Shown one piece after another: positions 15,087 to 22,425 of a stretch of 25,296 nt of DNA. Position numbers and translations under genes: made by a program. The DNA is taken from assembly GCA_029268085.1 (NCBI GenBank), contig JAJUHD010000012.1, forward strand, positions 1-25,296, written 5' to 3'. A model generated the notes under the pieces. It did not search any database, had not been told where the DNA came from, and saw nothing but the letters and a program-made list of their open reading frames with translations. Source of the DNA: Bacillota bacterium (GTDB lineage Bacteria; Bacillota; Clostridia; Oscillospirales; Oscillospiraceae). The number at the start of each line of letters is the position of its first letter. Within the stretch, counting starts at the first letter, position 1.

Positions 15087-16640
15087 TTACTTTGCATACT
15101 CTACAGCTTTTGTCTCGCGGAGCACATGAACCTTGATCTGTCCGGGATAGGTAAGCTCGTCCTCGATCTTCTTCGCAATTTCTCGAGCCAGAAGAACCAT
15201 ATCGTCCTCTGAGACTTCCTCAGGCTTAACCATGATGCGGATCTCTCGTCCCGCCTGGATGGCATAGCAGCTTTCGACACCGCTGAAGCTTTTGGAAACT
15301 TCCTCGAGCTTTTCAAGACGCTTGACGTAGTTTTCAATATTCTCGCGGCGTGCGCCGGGGCGTGCTGCTGAGATGGTATCCGCAGCCTGAACGATGCAGG
15401 CGATGACAGTGTGCGGCTCGACATCTCCGTGGTGCGCGTGGATCGCGTGGATGACCTCTTCGCTTTCCTTATACTTGCGCGCAAGATCAACGCCTATGGT
15501 AACGTGGCTGCCCTCGACCTCGTGGTCGATAGCCTTGCCGATATCGTGCAGAAGCCCCGCCCTTTTTGCCACTGCAACATTCACGCCCAGCTCTGAAGCG
15601 ATAAGCCCGGCGATGTGCGAGACCTCGATCGAATGGCTCAGAACATTCTGCCCGTAGCTCGTGCGATATTTCATCCGGCCCAGCAGCTTGATAAGGTCTG
15701 GGTGCAGACCGTGGACGTTTGTCTCGAATACAGCCCTTTCACCCTCCGCCTTGATGGTGGCATTAACTTCCTTCTGCGCTTTTGCGACCATTTCCTCAAT
15801 CCTTGCGGGATGAATGCGGCCGTCCTGAATAAGCTTTTCTAGCGACAAACGGGCAACCTCGCGCCTGACTGGGTCAAAGCTCGAGAGCGTAATTGCTTCA
15901 GGGGTATCGTCGATGATGAGATCGACTCCCGTAAGAGTTTCGATCGCGCGGATATTGCGGCCTTCGCGGCCGATGATGCGGCCCTTCATTTCGTCGTTGG
16001 GGAGAGGAACGACGGAAACTGTGACCTCGGAAGCATGGTCAGCCGCACAGCGCTGGATTGCAAGGGTTATAATCTCTCTCGCGCGGGCATCTGCTTCTTC
16101 TTTGTATTTTGCCTCGGCCTCTTTAATTTTGAGGGCCATTTCGTGAGTGACCTCTGTTTTGAGATCATCTATAATGTGTTGTTTTGCTTCCTCGACCGTA
16201 TATCCGGATATCTTCTCCAGCATTTCAAGCTGGCTACGCTTAATGACCGCAATTTCTTCCTGCTGCTCTTCGGCCTGCTGGATCTTGCGGTTAAGCTGTT
16301 CGGTTTTCTTTTCGATCAAGTCTGTTTTCTTGTCCAGTGTCTCTTCTTTTTGCTGGAGCCGGCGCTCCTGCTTCTGGAGCTCCGCCCTGCGTTCCTTTAC
16401 CTCGCGTTCGTACTCCGCGCGGCTCTTGTGTATTTCTTCCTTTGCCTCTAAAAGAGCCTCTCTCCGCTTGTTTTCAGCGGTTTTAATAGACTCGTTGATA
16501 ATCCTCTTGGCTTCTTCTTCGGCGCTCTGTATCTCGCGCTCGGAAACGCGTTTGCGGTAAAGCACGCCGAGAAAAAAAGCTAATACAAAAACCAGCACCA
16601 ACGCAATTATGATGCCGATGATCCATGGTGTAGAAGGCAT
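15087..16640 (-). CDS. rny: Ribonuclease Y
   Basis: This 517-residue membrane-anchored endoribonuclease starts bulk mRNA decay in many Gram-positives. Residues 6-28 are the transmembrane anchor. Residues 32 to about 200 are a long charged coiled coil rich in Glu, Lys and Gln. The KH RNA-binding domain shows GRIIGREGRNI (220-230). The HD catalytic domain shows H336 in VLSHSIEVSH and the HD pair H365-D366 in GLLHDIGKA, with HAHHGDVEP further on. Length is normal for the family (about 520). AAGGAGGTG lies nine bases before the ATG. It is a single-gene unit with its own promoter about 140 nt upstream and a leader with repeats and hairpins, which could allow regulation at the RNA level. Confidence 0.97.
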   Translation of the reverse strand: MPSTPWIIGIIIALVLVFVLAFFLGVLYRKRVSEREIQSAEEEAKRIINESIKTAENKRREALLEAKEEIHKSRAEYEREVKERRAELQKQERRLQQKEETLDKKTDLIEKKTEQLNRKIQQAEEQQEEIAVIKRSQLEMLEKISGYTVEEAKQHIIDDLKTEVTHEMALKIKEAEAKYKEEADARAREIITLAIQRCAADHASEVTVSVVPLPNDEMKGRIIGREGRNIRAIETLTGVDLIIDDTPEAITLSSFDPVRREVARLSLEKLIQDGRIHPARIEEMVAKAQKEVNATIKAEGERAVFETNVHGLHPDLIKLLGRMKYRTSYGQNVLSHSIEVSHIAGLIASELGVNVAVAKRAGLLHDIGKAIDHEVEGSHVTIGVDLARKYKESEEVIHAIHAHHGDVEPHTVIACIVQAADTISAARPGARRENIENYVKRLEKLEEVSKSFSGVESCYAIQAGREIRIMVKPEEVSEDDMVLLAREIAKKIEDELTYPGQIKVHVLRETKAVEYAK

Positions 16641-16690
16641 AGTCAGTTATACACCTCCTTTTCAATAATGAATTCGGTGGCAAGCATAAC

Positions 16691-16730
16691 TAAATAAGAC
16701 GGATAAATAAGACGGATAAACATTTATCCG
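16691..16730. repeat. 13-bp tandem repeat and overlapping palindrome in the rny leader
   Basis: TAAATAAGACGGA is repeated exactly at 16691-16703 and 16704-16716. The second copy runs into a palindrome, CGGATAAA-CA-TTTATCCG (16713-16730), with perfect 8-bp arms. Both lie in the transcribed leader of rny, 50-90 nt upstream of the start codon. Confidence 0.65.
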
Positions 16731-16786
16731 ATGAATAGCAATGAATGTTAAAGGACTTCCCCTAATCCTTAAAATATCATCAGTTT

Positions 16787-16815
16787 ATTCTAACTTGTAA
16801 TGAATATTATGTCAA
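16787..16815 (-). promoter_or_regulatory. rny promoter
   Basis: On the minus strand a perfect TTGACA (complement of 16810-16815) and TAGAAT (complement of 16787-16792) are separated by 17 bp. The start site would be near 16780, giving a leader of about 140 nt. Confidence 0.85.
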
Positions 16816-16931
16816 GCGCAAATATAGTCCCGTAAACATGTATTTGGGCATTGACAATGAGTATTATTGGCCAAAAAGAGAAGTTTGCCCGGTATTTTAT
16901 TCAAGGCGGAATGCATAACGGTATAGAAAAT

Positions 16932-16982
16932 GCTCCCCTTAAAGCTTTCGGATTATTCAACCCGTAAAGCTTTAAGGGGAGC
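16932..16982 (-). terminator. Terminator of the PLP-enzyme operon
   Basis: GCTCCCCTTAAAGCTTT (16932-16948) pairs perfectly over 17 bp with 16966-16982. The 17-nt loop contains a further CGG/CCG pairing. On the minus strand the stem is followed by ATTTTCT. It starts 12 bp after the stop codon of the threonine-synthase-like gene. Confidence 0.85.
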
Positions 16983-16994
16983 TTTGGTTTCGCT

Positions 16995-18239
16995 TTAATC
17001 CTCCGGCAGGATGCCGTTTTCCTTCAGGGCGCTCATAAGAGCTGACATGTCCGGTTTAATCATTACCGGCGGCTTTGTCGCCTTGATAGCGTTATCGACG
17101 TCCTTAAGGCCGTTCCCGGTTACAATAGAAACGACGGTCGCGTCCTTGGGGATAAGCCCCTGTTCGCAGGCTTTTTTCAGACCAGCGGTACCTGTAACTC
17201 CCGCAGGCTCGCCGAATACTCCGCAGGTCGCGCCGAGAAGCTTTTGGGCCGCCATGATCTCCTCGTCTGTTACGTTCACCACAATGCCGTTCGATTCAAC
17301 AATGGCGTTAATCGCCTTGTCCGGATTGCGAGGGACGCCGACGGCTATGGAGTCGGCAAGCGTGTTTTCCTCCATGGGGTACCACGGCTTCTTCTCCTCA
17401 ATCGAGCGGTTTATCGGGCAGCAGCCCGAGGCCTGAACAGATATAAGCCTAGGCAGCCTGTCAATGAGACCCAGCGCATAGAGGTCCTTGAAGCCCTTCC
17501 AAACGCCAGCTATCGTGCAGCCGTCGCCGACCGAAAGTGCGACATAGTCAGGGCATATCCATCCAAGCTGCTCCCCAATTTCGAGAGAAACAGTCTTTTT
17601 GCCTTCTGAAAGATATGGATTGATAGCCGCGTTTCTGTTATACCAGCCCCACTTCTTTATCGCCTCGGCCGAGATTCTGAAGGTGTCCTCATAGCTGCCG
17701 TCAACCGAAATGACATTAGCGCCGAAGGTGATTAGCTGCGCGACCTTGCCCTTGGGCGCGCGGGACGGCACAAAAATATAGGTTTTAAATCCTGCGGCAG
17801 CCGCATTGCCGGCGAGGGAGGACGCCGCATTTCCCGTCGAGGAGCAGGCGATTATCTTTGCTCCAGCCTCTGTTGCTTTTGCGACAGCCATGGCGGAAGC
17901 CCTGTCCTTGAGCGAGGACGTGGGATTAAGCCCGTCATCCTTGATATATAGTTTTTTAATGCCGAGAATATCCGCAAGCCTCTGAGTCTCGTACAGGGGG
18001 GACCAGCCCACCCTGAGAGGAGTATTGGGCGTGCTCTCTTCGACGGGCAGGACTTCACGGTAACGCCACATCGAATAGTCCGTCCTGTTTTTCAGGACAT
18101 CCTTTGTGAGCTTGGTCTTAATATAGTCGTAGTCGTATATTATATCCAGAATGCCGCCGCAGGAGCAGTTTTCAAGATTAGGAACAGCCTTGTATTCCTT
18201 GCCGCACTTTACGCAGCGCGCGCATACCACATTTCTCAT
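16995..18239 (-). CDS. thrC: Threonine-synthase-like PLP enzyme with N-terminal cysteine-rich knuckle
   Basis: This 414-residue fold-type II PLP enzyme resembles threonine synthase, which converts O-phosphohomoserine to threonine. The N terminus has C6, C9, C12, C25 and C27 (CVKC...CSCGG), a probable zinc knuckle seen in archaeal-type threonine synthases and related enzymes such as cysteate synthase. The Schiff-base lysine is K111 in TSSLKDRA, and the phosphate loop is SSTGNAASSLAG (133-144). GDGCTIAGVWKGFKDL and VTGNGLKD are also typical. GGGAGGC precedes the ATG. It follows the other PLP gene after 20 bp, so the two are co-transcribed. No homoserine kinase, homoserine dehydrogenase or aspartokinase is nearby, so a different beta- or gamma-replacement reaction is possible. 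Fold is certain, reaction is not. Confidence 0.8.
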   Translation of the reverse strand: MRNVVCARCVKCGKEYKAVPNLENCSCGGILDIIYDYDYIKTKLTKDVLKNRTDYSMWRYREVLPVEESTPNTPLRVGWSPLYETQRLADILGIKKLYIKDDGLNPTSSLKDRASAMAVAKATEAGAKIIACSSTGNAASSLAGNAAAAGFKTYIFVPSRAPKGKVAQLITFGANVISVDGSYEDTFRISAEAIKKWGWYNRNAAINPYLSEGKKTVSLEIGEQLGWICPDYVALSVGDGCTIAGVWKGFKDLYALGLIDRLPRLISVQASGCCPINRSIEEKKPWYPMEENTLADSIAVGVPRNPDKAINAIVESNGIVVNVTDEEIMAAQKLLGATCGVFGEPAGVTGTAGLKKACEQGLIPKDATVVSIVTGNGLKDVDNAIKATKPPVMIKPDMSALMSALKENGILPED

Positions 18240-18259
18240 AATTGCCTCCCGAAGCGCCG

Positions 18260-19738
18260 TTATATATTCTTGAGCAGGCCGGTTTCCTCGTTGAATTCAT
18301 TAATGAGCTCATCAAGTTTCTTGTCGAGATTGTGGATGGACTCCCAGGTGTTCTCGGTATCGTACCAGAGAGCGTTGATTTCTTCGTAGGTCTTGCCCTG
18401 CTGTTCGACCCAAGTATAGTACTTGAGGTTGTGCACCCTCTTGCGCTCGGCATAGGTAAGCTCGAGGAGATTGTCCGTGCGGATACCGAGCATATGCAGG
18501 TTATGGTCGACAGCGGCGGCCTTCTCGCTGTATTCGCCGTACTGCTCATGCAGTTCATTAACTCTGGAAGCGTACATAGCGGCGGAATCAGTCAGAACGG
18601 TCACAACCACATCGTGCTCGGTGAGCTCGTAGTATTTTGCCATCTTGATGCAGCAGAGAACGTTGGCAATACCGGAAATGCCAAGCCATGTAAGCTTCTC
18701 TATCATGTCCTTGGAAAGGCCAAGCTCTTTCTTCAGGTATTTCTGCCCTGCGGGGTCATTGAACAGTCTCAGAAGTCTCTGGCTGTCCTCGTCGTCGATG
18801 GCGATCGCCATGTCTGTGTTCTTGACGTTGTGTATCCATGGAATGTGCTTGTCTCCGATGCCCTCGATCCTGTGGCCGCCGAAGCCGTTGTTCAGAATGG
18901 TCGGACACTGAAGAGCCTCACCGACGGCAAGCTTGAGCTGCGGGTACTTTTCTTTGAGATAATCGCCGCTTGCGAGCGTTCCGGCGGAACCGGAGGTGAA
19001 GCACGCACCCGCAAAATGATCGCCCGGACGCTTGATATGCTCGTAAACTTCCTCAAAGGCGTGGCCGGTGACCTGATAATGCCAGAGGTAGTTGCCCATT
19101 TCCTCGAACTGGTTAAAAATCATAACGTCATTGCGGGTCTTGCGGAGCTCCCATGTCTTGTCGAATATCTCTTTGACGTTCGATTCGCAGCCCGGTGTCG
19201 CGATGACTTCGCCCGCGATTTTGGAAAGCCACTCGAATCTCTCACGGCTCATCTCCGCAGGCAGAATAGCGACAGATTCACAAGCCAGAAGCTTAGAGTT
19301 GAAGGCGCCGCCGCGGCAGTAATTGCCTGTGGAGGGCCATACAGCCTTATGGCGGGTAGCATCAAACTGACCGGTGACGAGTCTCGGTGCAAGGCAGCCG
19401 AAAGACGCGCCGACCTTATGGCAGCCGGTCGGGAACCACTTTCCGGGCATGCAGACGATACGTGCGGGCACGCCTGTGAGGGCGGGCGGCAGCTCGATAT
19501 AGTTAGGTACCTTGTTATAGAGTCCGCCTGTTTCCTTAGGCTCGTTTTTCCATGTGATGCGGAACAGATTCAACGGATTAACTTCCCACAGGCCCACGTT
19601 CTTGAGCTTTTCGCGGATTCCCTCGGGAATTTTTTTTGGGTCCTTCATTTGCGCATAGGTGGGAATAATAACGTTGTTTTCCTTTGCCTTGCGTATATTG
19701 TTTTTCAGGTTTTCGCGGTTAATAGTCAAGTCAATCAT
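18260..19738 (-). CDS. Unassigned fold-type II PLP enzyme (cysteine synthase/TrpB superfamily)
   Basis: This 492-residue protein is a PLP enzyme of the tryptophan synthase beta/cysteine synthase superfamily whose reaction I cannot name. K108 in TGCHKVGASFG is the likely Schiff-base lysine, and WPSTGNYCRGGA (134-145) with S136, T137, G138 and N139 is the asparagine/phosphate-binding loop. Cysteine-rich spots (CHKVGASFGC, NYCRGG, LLAC, CVCC-free later region) and the long C-terminal helical tail (from about residue 400, rich in Tyr, Glu and Asn) exceed the 300-350 residues of a plain cysteine synthase. Similar proteins are often annotated only as a PLP-dependent protein subunit beta. GGAGG lies before the ATG, and it is first in the operon. 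Pairing with the threonine-synthase-like protein suggests consecutive steps or a complex. Confidence 0.75.
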   Translation of the reverse strand: MIDLTINRENLKNNIRKAKENNVIIPTYAQMKDPKKIPEGIREKLKNVGLWEVNPLNLFRITWKNEPKETGGLYNKVPNYIELPPALTGVPARIVCMPGKWFPTGCHKVGASFGCLAPRLVTGQFDATRHKAVWPSTGNYCRGGAFNSKLLACESVAILPAEMSRERFEWLSKIAGEVIATPGCESNVKEIFDKTWELRKTRNDVMIFNQFEEMGNYLWHYQVTGHAFEEVYEHIKRPGDHFAGACFTSGSAGTLASGDYLKEKYPQLKLAVGEALQCPTILNNGFGGHRIEGIGDKHIPWIHNVKNTDMAIAIDDEDSQRLLRLFNDPAGQKYLKKELGLSKDMIEKLTWLGISGIANVLCCIKMAKYYELTEHDVVVTVLTDSAAMYASRVNELHEQYGEYSEKAAAVDHNLHMLGIRTDNLLELTYAERKRVHNLKYYTWVEQQGKTYEEINALWYDTENTWESIHNLDKKLDELINEFNEETGLLKNI

Positions 19739-19792
19739 TTTTTAGCCTCCAGAAATAAATATTTATTTTCCAAAAGGACAAGCTTTAGATAC

Positions 19793-19821
19793 ATGATATC
19801 ACGTTAAAATGTTAAAAACAA
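19793..19821 (-). promoter_or_regulatory. Promoter of the PLP-enzyme operon
   Basis: On the minus strand TTGTTT (complement of 19816-19821) and TATCAT (complement of 19793-19798) are 17 bp apart, with a TGA directly before the -10 box that makes it an extended -10 type. The leader to the ATG at 19738 is about 48 nt. Confidence 0.6.
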
Positions 19822-19860
19822 TGCCTATATAAAAAATTTTTAGATATGCTGAAAATAAGT

Positions 19861-19888
19861 TTGACTTATTCACAAAATCGTCTATAAT
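19861..19888 (+). promoter_or_regulatory. Promoter of the glycerate kinase gene
   Basis: TTGACT (19861-19866) and a perfect TATAAT (19883-19888) are separated by 16 bp. Transcription would start near 19895 and diverge from the PLP-enzyme operon, whose promoter lies 40 bp to the left. Confidence 0.8.
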
Positions 19889-19955
19889 TAGTTACTGTAG
19901 GTATAGTAGAATTGTTAACAAGTACAATCCTTTCCCTTTAATGAAAGGAAAAACT

Positions 19956-21086
19956 ATGAAGCTAATGAATTTTATACTCGCTCCCGACTCCTTTAAGGGC
20001 ACTATGAGCTCCGATGAGGTTTGCGACGCGATGGAGCGCGCAATTAAAAAAAACATTCCGGACGCTAAGGTCAGCCGTGTCCCTCTTGCGGACGGCGGCG
20101 AAGGTCTTGTAAACGCCTTGCTCCGCATCTGCGGCGGCAGACGTGTAACAGCAGAGGTTTCCGGTCCTCTCCGCGATAAAATGAACGCGGACTATGCGAT
20201 CCTGCCCGACGGTACGGCAGTCATTGAAATGGCCGCGTGCGCGGGGCTGCCTCTTGTTGAAGACCGAAAAGATCCCCTGCATACGACCACCTATGGCGTT
20301 GGGGAACTCATCCTGCACGCATGCGCCGAAGGCTGCAAGAATATTCTTCTCGGTCTCGGCGGAAGCGCTACAAACGACTGCGGCATCGGGATGGCGGCAG
20401 CTTTAGGCTACAAATTCTATGACAGCGCAGGTTCGGAGCTTGAGCCGTCCGCCGAAAACATGGTCAAGGTTTCTTTGATCAAGACTCCTGACACTCGCCC
20501 TGACGTCTCCTTTGTTGCGGCCTGTGACGTTGATAATCCGCTTTACGGGCCAACCGGCGCGACCTATACCTTCGGTATGCAGAAGGGCGCAGCGGGCGAA
20601 ACTCTGGAGCTTCTGGATGCCGGCTTGAAAAATATGGCAGCCGTTATTAAACGCGATCTTGGTGCGGATGTGGCGCTGACGCCCGGTTCCGGAGCAGCCG
20701 GAGGGCTGGGAGCCGGAGTGCTCGCATTCCTAGGCGGAACGCTCAAGCCGGGGATAGAGCTTGTTCTTGATGCCGCCCGCTTTAACGACCTCCTTGCAGA
20801 TGCGGATATCGTTTTTACCGGGGAGGGGCGCATCGACTGGCAGTCAGCGCACGGAAAAGCCCCTGTAGGAGTTGCCATGCGCGCAAAGGCAAAGGGCGTT
20901 CCCTGTATCGCCCTATGCGGTTCGGTAGGAGACGGAGCCGAGGCGGTCTATGAAAAGGGAATAACAGCGTTTTTTTCCGCCGTCCGCGGCGCGGGCGATT
21001 TTGAACAGATCAAAAAAACCTGCAAAGAGGACATGTATCTGCTGGCCGAGTCCGTCGTAAGAACGCTTATGCTTTCGGTTTCCTGA
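19956..21086 (+). CDS. garK: Glycerate 2-kinase (GarK/GlxK family)
   Basis: This 376-residue kinase phosphorylates D-glycerate with ATP, giving 2-phosphoglycerate for lower glycolysis. Class I glycerate kinase motifs run through the chain: APDSFKGTMSS (9-19), PLADGGEG (43-50), GLGGSATNDCGIGMAAALG (133-151), PGSGAAGGLGAG (243-254) and FTGEGRIDWQS (287-297). Length fits the family. I place the start at 19956 because AAAGGA lies seven bases upstream; the ATG at 19941 has no site. CCTTTC (19929-19934) can pair with GAAAGG (19943-19948), which covers this ribosome binding site and may limit translation. A 117-bp gap separates it from the aminotransferase gene. The downstream hydroxyacid dehydrogenase would supply glycerate. 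Confidence 0.92.
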   Translation: MKLMNFILAPDSFKGTMSSDEVCDAMERAIKKNIPDAKVSRVPLADGGEGLVNALLRICGGRRVTAEVSGPLRDKMNADYAILPDGTAVIEMAACAGLPLVEDRKDPLHTTTYGVGELILHACAEGCKNILLGLGGSATNDCGIGMAAALGYKFYDSAGSELEPSAENMVKVSLIKTPDTRPDVSFVAACDVDNPLYGPTGATYTFGMQKGAAGETLELLDAGLKNMAAVIKRDLGADVALTPGSGAAGGLGAGVLAFLGGTLKPGIELVLDAARFNDLLADADIVFTGEGRIDWQSAHGKAPVGVAMRAKAKGVPCIALCGSVGDGAEAVYEKGITAFFSAVRGAGDFEQIKKTCKEDMYLLAESVVRTLMLSVS

Positions 21087-21138
21087 CAGGACGGAGCCGG
21101 AAACAGCCCAGCTCAAAGGCGCAGGATATTCATAAAAA

Positions 21139-21167
21139 TTGCATCTTTTTATTAGGATGCCTTTATT
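21139..21167 (+). promoter_or_regulatory. Possible promoter of the aminotransferase-dehydrogenase operon
   Basis: TTGCAT (21139-21144) and TTTATT (21162-21167) are separated by 17 bp in the 117-bp gap after the kinase gene. The -10 box is weak. No strong terminator precedes it, so transcripts from the kinase promoter may also enter this operon. Confidence 0.35.
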
Positions 21168-21203
21168 TGCTTAATAAATACACTTTATATTGGAGGAAAT
21201 GTC

Positions 21204-22385
21204 ATGTTCGAAGATCAAGTGGCAAAAAGAATGGGCCTGCTTCATACGGAATCGGCTTTTGCGATCCTGGCTAAAGCAAAGGCTCTCGAGGCACAGGGAA
21301 AAAGCATAATTCACCTCGAAATCGGTCAGCCGGATTTTAAAACCCCGAAAAACATAATCGAAGCCGCGTATAAGGCAATGAACGACGGCTTCACGGGTTA
21401 TACTCCGACCCCCGGCTTCCCCGAAGTACGCGAGACGATCGCGAATTATGCCGCAAAGCAGAAGGGCATCAAGACCAGCATGGAAGAGGTCGTAGTCGTT
21501 CCGGGCGGAAAGCCTGTCATGTTCTACACGATGCTGATGCTCGTTAATCCCGGAGACGAGGTCGTCTATCCGAACCCCAGCTTCCCAATCTATGAATCGT
21601 GCATCAAATTCGCCGGCGGTGTCCCCGTTCCCATCCCGCTGACTTCCGAAAACAATTTCAGAATCGACATTGAATATTTCAAGAAATCGATTACACCTAA
21701 GACCAAGCTTGTTCTCATCAACAACCCGTCGAATCCGACCGGCGGCGTGCTTGAAAAAGAAGATATCCTGGCAATCGCCGATGTTCTTCGCGACCGTCCC
21801 GATATATTCATTATGTCTGATGAGATTTATGACCGTCTGGTATTTGACGGCAACGTGTTCTCTATCGCCGCTCTTCCGGAATTCAAGGACAGGACGATCA
21901 TACTCGACGGCTTCTCCAAGACTTACGCAATGACCGGCTGGCGTCTGGGTTACGGCATCATGCACAAGGATCTCGCAAAGCACATGGAAATGCTGATGGT
22001 CAACTCCAATTCCTGCTCCGCCGCCTTCACGCAGATAGCGGGTATGGAAGCGCTGAAGGGTCCGCAGGATGCGGTTGAAGAAATGAAGGCTGCGTTCAAG
22101 GAACGCCGCGACTATCTCATCGGCGCTTTAAACAAGATCGATGGTATCAGCTGCTGCATGCCCAAGGGCGCGTTCTACGCTTTCCCAAGCATCAAGAGCT
22201 TCGGGATCAGCAGCTCCGAGTTTGCTTCCCGCCTGCTCGACGAGGCCGGAGTGGCGGCAGCCGGCGGTACGGCCTTCGGCGAATACGGCGAGGGCTACAT
22301 CAGGCTATCCTATGCCAACTCGCTCGATAACCTAAAGATCGCTGTAGACAGAATCGAAAAGTTCACAAAGACACTCAAAAAATAA
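21204..22385 (+). CDS. Class I/II PLP aminotransferase (AspB-like)
   Basis: This 393-residue fold-type I aminotransferase transfers an amino group from an amino acid to a 2-oxo acid, normally 2-oxoglutarate. Seen motifs: HLEIGQPDFKTP (37-48), YTPTPGFPEVRE, NNPSNPTGG (173-181), D206 and Y209 in MSDEIYD, the PLP lysine K239 in DGFSKTYAMTGWRLGY with R247, and near the end the substrate-carboxylate arginine in GYIRLSYA. Length is typical of the aspartate aminotransferase I-gamma group, which includes aspartate, alanine, aromatic and serine-pyruvate-like enzymes; the sequence alone does not settle specificity. TGGAGG precedes the start. Linkage to glutamate dehydrogenase, a glycerate-type dehydrogenase and glycerate kinase favours serine/hydroxypyruvate. 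Confidence 0.9.
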   Translation: MFEDQVAKRMGLLHTESAFAILAKAKALEAQGKSIIHLEIGQPDFKTPKNIIEAAYKAMNDGFTGYTPTPGFPEVRETIANYAAKQKGIKTSMEEVVVVPGGKPVMFYTMLMLVNPGDEVVYPNPSFPIYESCIKFAGGVPVPIPLTSENNFRIDIEYFKKSITPKTKLVLINNPSNPTGGVLEKEDILAIADVLRDRPDIFIMSDEIYDRLVFDGNVFSIAALPEFKDRTIILDGFSKTYAMTGWRLGYGIMHKDLAKHMEMLMVNSNSCSAAFTQIAGMEALKGPQDAVEEMKAAFKERRDYLIGALNKIDGISCCMPKGAFYAFPSIKSFGISSSEFASRLLDEAGVAAAGGTAFGEYGEGYIRLSYANSLDNLKIAVDRIEKFTKTLKK

Positions 22386-22425
22386 ACCTGAGCATATCCG
22401 AAATTTCAATAATACGGAGGCTGCT

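Larger units (their letters stand above)
16641..16994. other. 354-bp noncoding region upstream of rny
   Basis: From left to right on the map it holds the rny ribosome binding site and a 140-nt leader with a 13-bp tandem repeat and a palindrome, the rny promoter (16787-16815), a TGCCCAAAT/TTGGCCAATAAT pair (16842-16874), about 55 bp in which I see nothing, and the terminator of the threonine-synthase-like gene (16932-16982). Confidence 0.65.

Noticed and set aside
16691..16716. The two TAAATAAGACGGA copies as a minimal CRISPR or phage attachment site
   Set aside because: There are only two directly abutting copies with no spacers, no cas genes and no integrase nearby.
18242..19807. A 521-codon open frame on the plus strand, longer than the 492-residue gene opposite it
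   Set aside because: It is antisense to a clear PLP-enzyme gene that has active-site motifs, a ribosome binding site and a promoter. The antisense product has no recognisable domain and no good start site, and open antisense frames are common at this base composition.
21141..21160. Short hairpin GCATC/GATGC after the glycerate kinase gene as a terminator
   Set aside because: Only five base pairs with a 10-nt loop and an interrupted T tract; too weak to call.
21171..21983. A 270-codon minus-strand frame opposite the aminotransferase
   Set aside because: It mirrors the conserved aminotransferase N-terminal region and shows no ribosome binding site or domain.
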